Shown: positions 51,529-58,331 of the stretch, piece after piece
Layout: the number at the start of each line of letters is the position of its first letter
How positions within the stretch are numbered: the stretch's first letter is position 1
Source of the DNA: Brenneria izadpanahii
GTDB lineage: Bacteria; Pseudomonadota; Gammaproteobacteria; Enterobacterales; Enterobacteriaceae
Direction: 5' to 3'
Length of the DNA stretch: 64,000 nt
NCBI RefSeq assembly: GCF_017569925.1
Contig: NZ_CP050854.1
Coordinates: forward strand, 2,852,001 to 2,916,000
Position numbers and translations under genes: made by a program
Notes under the pieces: model-generated
Database searches by the model: none
What the model was told of the DNA's origin: nothing
The model's input: the letters and a program-made list of their open reading frames with translations, nothing else

Positions 51529-52791
51529 CTACTTATCAGACGTTTTTCGCGCCTTCGGACCGAACCGCTGCACGACTTCTTTTTGCATTTTTTTAGCGCA
51601 AAACTGTAAAGCGGTCTTCAGCTCTTTTTCGACCATGCGCGTAGAGATGCTGAACCGGTTGGCGATTTCTTGATGGGATTTACCTTCAAGACGCGAAGCG
51701 ATCAATATTTCCTGCTGACGCCAGGATAGTTGCGCAATCACCTGACGCAAGCGAACAATTTCCCGCTGTCCGTCCGCAAGACGTTCAAGATCCTGAGTGG
51801 CGTCCGTTACCTGTATCAGTTCGTCGATTTCGCTGGCGACAAGCAGCCGTCCCCCCTGTTGATGGGTATTGTCGATCGCCACATTCAGCGCGGTGCGGTA
51901 AAGATAAGCCGAAGGGTTATAGACCTCTTTATCCTGCTCTAACTGGTTGATACGCAGCCAGGCGTCGTGCAATGCGTCCTCAGCCAGTTCGTCCGACCCC
52001 AACCGGTATTTAAGTTTTTTTAATAATACGTTGTAATACAACAGAAAATGCTCACGCATTTTATCCCCGGCGTCCAGGCATTCCTTGCCGGAATTCACTT
52101 CAGACAAAAACAAAACCGTTATCGGCTGAGGAAGTCCGGGAGGAGGCTCGGACCGGAGCCGCATGCGTCGCACCGCCTCCGTTAGCGCCTTATCGCGGGA
52201 GGGAAGACCGGTAGAAGTCAACAAACGCAGCCTGGTCACCTGCCCGCGGGCCGAAATCCAAAGTTGCATAACGGTGCGGAAATCTCCCGGACGCGTCAGG
52301 GCATCGGCACAAAGCGCGTCCCTGAGCTCCCGTTGTAATATGGCGCCAAACCAGTTGCCCCCTAATCCGGGCATGGATACATCACCCGAGGCGGACGGCG
52401 CCGTCTCTTGTAAATTCGCGCTCCGCGGCGCTTTCACCAATGTGAACGACCGATCGCGCGCATATCGAACCGACAAACCGCTTCCCTGCAACAGCGCGGC
52501 CAATGCCGTCTCCGGCGCCATCGCGCCTTCGACCGCCGCGGACGTTTTCCCCGCCGTCAGGCCGCTGTCAACCAGCACAGCCCACCCCGACTGCTCGCTA
52601 AAAAGCGTTAATGCCTTGGTCAATGGCTGAACGGGAATACGAAAATAACGGACAGAAGACGGGCTCCCCTCATTGGGGTCTGGTTGGGCTGGAGCAGACA
52701 TCGGCAGCAGGCAGAGCAACAGACAGCAACCAATACGGAACAAAAATTGTGCCGCATGACGTATCCCGACGCTCTGGCAGCAAGCTCCCAC
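51529..52791 (-). CDS. VreA-like STN/TonB-C protein joined to a VreI-like ECF sigma factor
   Basis: One open frame holds two normally separate proteins. Residues 1-240 have a signal peptide (LFRIGCCLLLCLLPMSAPAQ), an STN secretin/TonB short domain (RIPVQPLTKALTLFSEQSGW) and a TonB-C-like tail (MQLWISARGQVTRLRLLTST), like the periplasmic sensor VreA. Residues 245-420 are an ECF sigma factor: region 2 DELAEDALHDAWLRINQLE, region 4 LSWRQQEILIASRLEGKSHQ. The sigma part has its own ATG at 52059 behind GGGGAT. A TGA lies one frame off at 52100-52102 beside an A5 run (52106-52110), so a single missing base could have created the fusion. Start is GTG 52791. Confidence 0.85.
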   Translation of the reverse strand: MGACCQSVGIRHAAQFLFRIGCCLLLCLLPMSAPAQPDPNEGSPSSVRYFRIPVQPLTKALTLFSEQSGWAVLVDSGLTAGKTSAAVEGAMAPETALAALLQGSGLSVRYARDRSFTLVKAPRSANLQETAPSASGDVSMPGLGGNWFGAILQRELRDALCADALTRPGDFRTVMQLWISARGQVTRLRLLTSTGLPSRDKALTEAVRRMRLRSEPPPGLPQPITVLFLSEVNSGKECLDAGDKMREHFLLYYNVLLKKLKYRLGSDELAEDALHDAWLRINQLEQDKEVYNPSAYLYRTALNVAIDNTHQQGGRLLVASEIDELIQVTDATQDLERLADGQREIVRLRQVIAQLSWRQQEILIASRLEGKSHQEIANRFSISTRMVEKELKTALQFCAKKMQKEVVQRFGPKARKTSDK

Positions 52792-52870
52792 CCCATCACT
52801 CCCGGTGACGTCTACGTGCTAACAAGCACACCCACAATTAGTCTGGTAATGGGGAATAGTAGAAATTATT

Positions 52871-52889
52871 AATGACAAAAAAATGACGT
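52871..52889 (-). promoter_or_regulatory. PHO-box-like site upstream of the vre-like genes
   Basis: On the minus strand two 7-base units, ACGTCAT and TTGTCAT, are separated by TTTT, the 11-base period of PhoB-binding direct repeats (consensus CTGTCAT-n4-CTGTCAT; 5/7 and 6/7 matches). It is about 80 bases before the start of the STN-sigma frame. This matches the known PhoB control of vreAIR in P. aeruginosa. Confidence 0.6.
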
Positions 52890-52906
52890 TCCGGTTTCAT
52901 CACAAC

Positions 52907-52943
52907 GATGACGTTTGCGAACGGCGCGTTCGCAAACGTCATC
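52907..52943. repeat. Perfect 16-bp inverted repeat in the divergent promoter region
   Basis: GATGACGTTTGCGAAC and GTTCGCAAACGTCATC flank the loop GGCGC with no mismatch. It lies between the vre-like genes (minus) and the small exported-protein gene (plus), next to the PHO-box-like site. Its symmetry and place suit an operator for a dimeric regulator or a transcript hairpin for the small gene. Confidence 0.8.
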
Positions 52944-53007
52944 TTATTGCCATCCTGCGGCGCTACGCTATGGCGTAAACACGGTGATGATGACGAAAGG
53001 CGGAGCG

Positions 53008-53340
53008 ATGAAAATAGTACGCCAAGCAACGCTATGCGGCACGCTGATGCTGACGGCCGGCATAGTCCTGGCGGCGGAGACGCCCGCCTTCCGGCAGAAT
53101 AATGCCCCGGCGTCCTGCGTGGAGGCGGAAGTGAACGGCTACCGCGCCCTTCCGCTGGACTGCTATCAGCAACTTATGACGCCGCCCGCCTCTGCCGCCA
53201 AACAGGGCGCTATCGGGAAACCGGCCTCCTCCGACATCAGCGCCCGGCAGCCTAATCACATCGGGCTATTCAGCGCTTCCGCGCTGCGTAACCGTATGGG
53301 CAACACGCTGGGAACATCGGTCTATCCGCAACGCCCCTAA
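53008..53340 (+). CDS. Small exported protein of unknown function
   Basis: From ATG 53008 (AAGGCGGAG ribosome site) the product has 110 residues. It has a signal peptide (MKIVRQATLCGTLMLTAGIV, cleavage near LAA-ET) and a mature part with two cysteines in SCVEAEVNGYRALPLDCYQQ, probably a disulfide. The tail is proline/serine-rich and contains ALRNRMGNTLGTSV. I do not recognise a family. It is divergent from the sigma/anti-sigma genes and shares their regulatory region, which suggests co-regulation and possibly a role as signal or accessory of the secretion locus. Confidence 0.65.
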   Translation: MKIVRQATLCGTLMLTAGIVLAAETPAFRQNNAPASCVEAEVNGYRALPLDCYQQLMTPPASAAKQGAIGKPASSDISARQPNHIGLFSASALRNRMGNTLGTSVYPQRP

Positions 53341-53883
53341 GCGGAGGCCGCCGAGCCGAGCGATCGGAATCGCGCGCCGCGCGTATCCCGCGTTGCCGGC
53401 CTCCATGTCAAACCGCCCTCGCACCACGACCGCGACGAACATATGCTGAAATGCGCGATGTGGTGCAACAGACGGTTAACTCCTTAATATTTCCTTAAGA
53501 AATCACCGGCAAGATACGCTGTATTTACGTGCGATCCCGGTTACGTTATTTCAGATCGAAGCGGCGAGACGTTTTTAGCGCCGCCCACCCTCACGCCGAT
53601 GGACGCAGGGTTACATTACTTGGGTTACACATTGATTTAACATATGTTCTATAGTAGTGATACATGACAACGTATTATCCGAACGTTTTTGGCTGTCTGC
53701 ATACCTTATAGATTTCGAGTGGCAGGACAAAACGTTATCGCTTTGCATAACGCAAAGCGTCGGCCTTTACGGACGAGACTCATTCATGAGCCTCGTATAA
53801 CGCGGCAAGCAAGTACCCAAGCGACGCCCCTGCGGCTTGAAAGATGAAGGATATAAACCAGGGCCTGGAATTTGGAGGAAGTT
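53341..53883. promoter_or_regulatory. Long leader before the lipid-modification operon
   Basis: No gene is supported. Inverted repeats occur at 53739-53759 (CGCTTTGC-ataac-GCAAAGCG) and around 53769-53790 (GAGACTCAT / ATGAGCCTC, one mismatch). A lone ATGACA half-site is at about 53663, but no full PHO box was found. A transcript starting in the AT-rich part near 53640 would have a structured leader of about 200 bases. Confidence 0.5.
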
Positions 53884-54720
53884 ATGTCACCTTATGGTCG
53901 TTTCCACTCTCCGATGCGCTACCGCAGTCTCTTTCTCTCTGATCTTCATTTGGGCTCGCGGGGATGCCGTGCCGATAAACTGCTCGCGTTTCTCAGACTG
54001 CATGAAGCCGATCATATCTATCTGGTGGGGGATACCTTTGATTTCTGGCATCGCCGCGCCGTCCACTGGACGCCGCATCATGACTTCATCATTGATTTGC
54101 TCCGCCGCCGCGAGCAACAGGGCGTAAAAATAGTGCGGCTTCCCGGCAACCACGACCCGCTTAGCCTGACCGGGGAGAACATTCACCCGCAGTTGGCCTC
54201 CCTGGCGGCAACCGTAGGCCCTGTTATCCACAAGGCCGCCGACAAACGACGCTATCTTGTTTTGCACGGCGACTGCTGCGACTTCTGGCACGGCCGTTCT
54301 TATACCGTCTCGCGTCTGGGCAGCGGCATCGATTGGTATCTGCGCAGCAGGCAGGAATTACGGCGTTCCGGCCGCCCAGACGGCGGCGCGGATGAGCCGG
54401 CTCCGCTTCGTCTGATAAACCGGGTCGGCTCGATTCTGAAGTACCGCGGCCGCATTGAACAGCGGCTGATCGCGCTGGCCAGGCAAAACGGCGCGGACGG
54501 CATCATCTGCGGTCATCTGCACAAACCCGCACTACAGACGCGCAACGGCATTGTGTATGCCAATTGCGGAGACTGGGTTAGCAGCCTGAGCGCCATTGCG
54601 GAAGATACTTTGGGCAGATTTAGTCTGATTGACTGGAGTAGTTGCCCATCACTGCTATTATCGGATACAGCTACGACTATTCCCGTTTCGGAACCCGAGA
54701 GCGAGACCGCTACCGCATGA
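53884..54720 (+). CDS. LpxH/PlcP-like metallophosphoesterase
   Basis: The start is ATG 53884 behind GGAGGAAG. The 278-residue protein has the calcineurin-type metal motifs SDLHLGS (19-25), GDTFDFWH (about 46-53), GNHD, HGDCCDFWHG and GHLHKP. It is annotated by similarity with UDP-2,3-diacylglucosamine hydrolases, but it has a longer C-terminus than LpxH and sits with glycosyltransferases. The phosphate-starvation phospholipase PlcP of rhizobia and marine bacteria belongs to this family, so cleavage of phospholipid to diacylglycerol is the function suggested by context. First gene of a four-gene operon with ATGA overlaps. Confidence 0.8.
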   Translation: MSPYGRFHSPMRYRSLFLSDLHLGSRGCRADKLLAFLRLHEADHIYLVGDTFDFWHRRAVHWTPHHDFIIDLLRRREQQGVKIVRLPGNHDPLSLTGENIHPQLASLAATVGPVIHKAADKRRYLVLHGDCCDFWHGRSYTVSRLGSGIDWYLRSRQELRRSGRPDGGADEPAPLRLINRVGSILKYRGRIEQRLIALARQNGADGIICGHLHKPALQTRNGIVYANCGDWVSSLSAIAEDTLGRFSLIDWSSCPSLLLSDTATTIPVSEPESETATA

Positions 54721-55862
54721 CTCTAATCGCCACTTTTGCCGCCGTAATCTGCGGCACGCTTACCGTAATCCAGTTTGGTTCTCTCGGCCTTGCCCTGTGG
54801 CGTCTGCGTCGTCCGCTAAAGAAAAAAGAAGCAGGCCGCGAGTATCCATTTATCGCGCTGACCCGCCCCCTATGCGGTCAGGATAGTTTCGAAGAAGAGA
54901 CGCTGCGTTCGAGCTTTCAGCAAGACTATCCCAACTATGAAATCCTGTTCTGCGTCGCTTCCGCGGATGATCCGGTCATCCCGCTGGTGGAAAAGGTTAT
55001 CGCCTCCTACCCTGAACGGCCCGCGCGTCTGTTGATAGGCGAAGACAAGATCTCCGGCAACCCCAAGATAAACAATCTGAACAAAGCCTGGCATGCCACC
55101 CGCTCGGACTGGGTGGTGATGGCCGACAGCAACCTGCTGCTGCCGGCTGATTACCTGCTTTCCCTGATGGATACCTTTGACGATCAAACCGGGCTGGTCA
55201 GTTCGCCCGCGTTCGGGATACGCCCCGAAAATCTGTGGGGAGCGGTGGAAGCGGCGATGTTTAATACCCATCAGGCTCGCTGGCAATTTCTGTCCGATTT
55301 CGCGGGTATGGGCTTTGCCCAGGGGAAAACGCTCTTCTGGCGCCGCGCCGTGCTGGAAAACGGCGGCGGCCTGAGCGCGCTTGGCGCCGAACTGGCGGAG
55401 GACGTGGCGTCAACCAAGCTGGTGCGTAACGCCGGGTTGAAGGTACGTCTGCCCCCGCGTCCCTTTCCGCTGCCGATTGGCCGCCGCAGCCTGAGCGCGG
55501 TCTGGAGCCGCCAGTTGCGCTGGGCGCGTATCCGGCGTTTTGGTTTTCTGTGGCTGTTTATCCCTGAAATACTGCTGGGATCGCTGCCGCCGCTGGCGGC
55601 TGCGGTCTATCTGGCGGCCATTGACGTTTTCCCCTGGGCGATACCGCCGGCGCTGATGGCTATGTGGTATGCTGCGGAATGGGGATTGGCAAAAGCGGCC
55701 GGCTGGCCTCACCACCCGCGAGACGTACTGGCGATGGCGATCCGCGATATCCTGTTCCCCGCACTGTGGTTATGGTGCTGGACCGGACGCAGCTTCGTCT
55801 GGCGCGGCAATATACTGGATGCAAAGCCATCGCCCTCGGGCAATCGGCAACCCGGTAAGTGA
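54717..55862 (+). CDS. GT21-type (ceramide-glucosyltransferase-like) glycosyltransferase
   Basis: Start at ATG 54717 overlaps the previous stop (ATGA); 381 residues. It has an N-terminal membrane segment (LIATFAAVICGTLTVIQFGS), a GT-A domain with RPLCGQDSFEEETLRSSFQQ, DYPNYEILFCVAS and ADSNLLLPADYL (the D1/D2 region), LAEDVASTKLVRNAGLKVRL (D3-like) and the R-x-LRW motif (SRQLRWARIRRFG). Further C-terminal membrane helices follow. This is the layout of GT21 enzymes that glycosylate ceramide or diacylglycerol. With PlcP upstream it probably makes glycosyl-diacylglycerol; hopanoid or ceramide substrates are alternatives. Confidence 0.82.
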   Translation: MTLIATFAAVICGTLTVIQFGSLGLALWRLRRPLKKKEAGREYPFIALTRPLCGQDSFEEETLRSSFQQDYPNYEILFCVASADDPVIPLVEKVIASYPERPARLLIGEDKISGNPKINNLNKAWHATRSDWVVMADSNLLLPADYLLSLMDTFDDQTGLVSSPAFGIRPENLWGAVEAAMFNTHQARWQFLSDFAGMGFAQGKTLFWRRAVLENGGGLSALGAELAEDVASTKLVRNAGLKVRLPPRPFPLPIGRRSLSAVWSRQLRWARIRRFGFLWLFIPEILLGSLPPLAAAVYLAAIDVFPWAIPPALMAMWYAAEWGLAKAAGWPHHPRDVLAMAIRDILFPALWLWCWTGRSFVWRGNILDAKPSPSGNRQPGK

Positions 55863-55875
55863 AAAGAGAATTAGC

Positions 55876-56445
55876 ATGTTCGATCTGCAAACCATAGAGA
55901 CGCTCATCAGAGCGCACGGGCTGATGCTGCTCACCCCGCTGGCGGTCATCGAGGGGCCCATCGTCACCGTGATTGCCGCCTACATGGCCCGTCTCGACTA
56001 CTTTAGTCTGAGCGCGGTATGCGTCATCGTCATCCTCGGCGATCTGGTCGGCGACACGGGGTTTTACGCGCTGGGACGCTGGGTGATCGATCCCGATGGC
56101 CAGCCGCCCAAATGGTTGGCCCGTCTGGGACTAAGCCGCGCCAGATTGGAGAAAATGGTCAGCAGTTTCGACAACCGGGGGGGCAGGATCCTGGTATTCG
56201 GTAAAATGACCCATTCGGCCGGCGCCGTTGTCCTGGCGGCGGCCGGCATGGCGCGCATGAATTTTGGCGCCTTCCTGCTCTACAACACCCTGGCCACCGT
56301 TCCCAAAAGCCTGTTTTTTGTGGCCGTCGGCTGGATGTTCGGCCATGCCATCGAGCAGGTAGACCACTGGATAGTGTATGTATCCCTGACCCTGCTGATC
56401 CTGGTGATTGCAATCGGCGTGATGTGGCTGAGGCCGGAAAAATGA
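55876..56445 (+). CDS. DedA/VTT-family membrane protein
   Basis: 189 residues with about five hydrophobic segments and the VTT core (LLTPLAVIEGPIVTVIAAYM; VIVILGDLVGDTGFYALGRW; FGKMTHSAGAVVLAAAGMAR then MNFGAFLLYNTLATVPKSLF). The usual G-x-R-x-x-P arginine is replaced by FGKMTHS. Family members include lipid and polyprenyl-phosphate flippases, so movement of the glycolipid or its precursor across the membrane is a plausible role. It starts 14 bases after the GT21 gene and overlaps the next gene by ATGA. Confidence 0.85.
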   Translation: MFDLQTIETLIRAHGLMLLTPLAVIEGPIVTVIAAYMARLDYFSLSAVCVIVILGDLVGDTGFYALGRWVIDPDGQPPKWLARLGLSRARLEKMVSSFDNRGGRILVFGKMTHSAGAVVLAAAGMARMNFGAFLLYNTLATVPKSLFFVAVGWMFGHAIEQVDHWIVYVSLTLLILVIAIGVMWLRPEK

Positions 56446-57119
56446 TCTCCGTAAGCTGCATCATCCCGGCTCACAACGAAGCGCTGCGGATTGGCAACGT
56501 GCTTGAGGCGGTTATCCGCCACCCGCTGCTGTGCGAAATTATCGTGGTGGACGACGCTTCCTCCGATGGCACGGCCGAACTGGCGCAACGGCAGGGAATA
56601 ACGGTCATCCGGCTGCCGGAAAACCGAGGCAAGAGCCAGGCCGTGGCGGAAGGTATCGCCGCCGCCGCCGGCAGCCACCTGCTGCTGCTTGACGCCGATC
56701 TGGTCGGACTGACGGCGGATGACATCACGTCATTAATACAGCCGGTGCAACAACAGCAGGCCGACGTCACGATCAGCCTGCGGCGCAACAGCCCCTTTCT
56801 CTGGCGCGTCATCGGGCTTGACTATATTTCCGGAGAACGCGTATTCGCACGCGCCATGATCGCCGCGCGTCTGGATGAATTACGCTCGCTGCCGCATTTC
56901 GGGCTGGAGGTCTGGCTTAATCAGATCTGGATCGCGCAGAATGCGCGCGTCCGGGTAGTTAAATGGCCGCGCGTCATCAGCCCTTACAAAGCCGCCAAGA
57001 TGGGCTGGCTGCGCGGTCTGCGCGCCGATGCCGCCATGATGCGCGATATTTTCCATACTATCTCCCTAGGTGAAGCCCTGCGCCAGATCATCACCCTGCT
57101 GCGCCGACGCCGGGCCTGA
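56442..57119 (+). CDS. GT2-family glycosyltransferase
   Basis: Start ATG 56442 overlaps the DedA stop. 225 residues with a compact GT-A fold: ISVSCIIPAHNEALRIGNVL, IIVVDDASSDGTAELAQ, LPENRGKSQAVAEGI and LLLLDADLVGL (DxD). No multi-pass membrane region, so it acts at the inner face of the membrane. As last gene of the plcP-GT21-DedA operon it may add a second sugar or make a polyprenyl-phosphate-sugar donor. The specific sugar is unknown. Confidence 0.85.
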   Translation: MISVSCIIPAHNEALRIGNVLEAVIRHPLLCEIIVVDDASSDGTAELAQRQGITVIRLPENRGKSQAVAEGIAAAAGSHLLLLDADLVGLTADDITSLIQPVQQQQADVTISLRRNSPFLWRVIGLDYISGERVFARAMIAARLDELRSLPHFGLEVWLNQIWIAQNARVRVVKWPRVISPYKAAKMGWLRGLRADAAMMRDIFHTISLGEALRQIITLLRRRRA

Positions 57120-57212
57120 TCCGTCCGGCCTCCCCCTCTCGTCCCTGGCGGCTGTCCCGCTGCTCCAACGAAAGCGTTCGATCGGTTCGCAATTATCCCC
57201 TTTGCATTCAAT

Positions 57213-57227
57213 GGTCAAAACTTGACC
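57213..57227. promoter_or_regulatory. Palindromic operator candidate overlapping -35
   Basis: GGTCAAaacTTGACC is a perfect 6-bp dyad. Its right arm is itself a near-consensus -35 hexamer (TTGACC, 57222-57227), with TTATAT at 57246-57251 as -10 (18-base spacer). A dimeric repressor bound here would block the promoter of the deacetylase/ABC operon. Confidence 0.45.
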
Positions 57228-57243
57228 GTCAATTAAACTATGT

Positions 57244-57262
57244 GGTTATATGAATCATTATC
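57244..57262 (+). promoter_or_regulatory. Fur-box-like site at the -10 region
   Basis: GGTTATATGAATCATTATC matches the 19-bp Fur consensus at 14 of 19 positions, the right half (AATCATTATC) exactly. It overlaps the putative -10 of the operon starting at 57340. Iron control of this transporter operon is possible but unproven. Confidence 0.4.
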
Positions 57263-57339
57263 GTTATTCTTTTTGCCCTTGATTATCCGGCATTCTCACT
57301 CAAGTTTTTAAAGGGCAGACAACAATAAGGCAACATAAT

Positions 57340-58272
57340 ATGTTTGAGTTGGAAGGGCCGTACTCTGTCGATGCGCCTTGGCTGTGGCCGGACGAACTCT
57401 GGCGCCGCCAGGTGGATCGCGTCCGCGCCGGCCGCTCGCTGAAACCCCATGCCTGGAAGGACGGCGCGCGTATGGCGGTAGCCCTCTCTTTTGATGCCGA
57501 TCATGAGACATTTGAACTGCGTAACGGCGGGCTGTCGGCGGGACGCCTGAGCCAGGGCCAGTATGGCGCGCGCGCCGGTATGCCGCGCATCCTGCGCCTG
57601 CTGGAGAAATATGGCGTGCCGGCTTCGTTTTTCGTGCCTGCGGTATCGGCGATGATCAACGCCGGAGAAGTGCGCGATGTGGCGGCGGCGGGTCATGAAA
57701 TCGGCATACACAGTTGGATCCATGAGTTTAACTCCGCTCTTGACGCCGACACTGAACGCGATCTGACCCTGCGCGCCGCCGATGTGCTGGAGCGGCTGTC
57801 GGGCGTCCGGCCGGTGGGCATGCGTACCGCCTCATGGGATTTCAGCCCCGCCACGCTCGGCATCGCCCGCGAGATGGCGTTGCTCTACGACTCCTCGCTG
57901 ATGGCCGACGACGAACCCTATGAGCTACTGGAAGACGGTCAGCCGACCGGCATCGTCGAAATCCCGGTGGAATGGATCCGCGACGATGCCCCCTATTTCG
58001 CCATGGATCGGATGAGCGCCGCCCGTCCCTATGGCGATCCGCTGATGGTACTGGGCATTTTGCAGCGTGAACTGGAAATGGCCTACCAGGAAGGCGGCCT
58101 GTTCCAGTTGACCCTCCACCCCCACCATTCAGGACACCGCTCACGGCTGTTCCTGCTGGAGGAAATCATTCGTCTGGCGCAGTCCAAAGGCGATGTCTGG
58201 TTTACCACCCATGCGGATCTGGCGGCGTTCTGCGCCGCCAGCGCCGGTCTTGAGCGCAATACCCCGCGGTAA
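57340..58272 (+). CDS. Polysaccharide-deacetylase-family (NodB-like) hydrolase
   Basis: 310 residues, no signal peptide. The NodB fold shows the first motif ALSFDADHE (D-D pair), the zinc histidines in HEIGIHSWIHEF (H..H), the RTASWDFSP motif and the C-terminal LTLHPHHSGH. The arrangement is that of the cytoplasmic PuuE/HpPgdA-type subfamily acting on small amide or peptidoglycan-like substrates rather than secreted chitin deacetylases. It is first gene of an operon with a dipeptide-type ABC importer and an SDR, suggesting it processes an imported N-acyl or ureido compound. Confidence 0.85.
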   Translation: MFELEGPYSVDAPWLWPDELWRRQVDRVRAGRSLKPHAWKDGARMAVALSFDADHETFELRNGGLSAGRLSQGQYGARAGMPRILRLLEKYGVPASFFVPAVSAMINAGEVRDVAAAGHEIGIHSWIHEFNSALDADTERDLTLRAADVLERLSGVRPVGMRTASWDFSPATLGIAREMALLYDSSLMADDEPYELLEDGQPTGIVEIPVEWIRDDAPYFAMDRMSAARPYGDPLMVLGILQRELEMAYQEGGLFQLTLHPHHSGHRSRLFLLEEIIRLAQSKGDVWFTTHADLAAFCAASAGLERNTPR

Positions 58273-58331
58273 TCCATCAGCGTCGCCGGCGGGAAATAAC
58301 CCTGTATTCTGGTCTGAAGAGAGTGACGAAT

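Noticed and set aside
53640..53720. PHO box before the PlcP-like operon
   Set aside because: Only isolated half-sites (ATGACA near 53663, CTGTCTG near 53693) without a second unit at the 11-base period; not enough to call.
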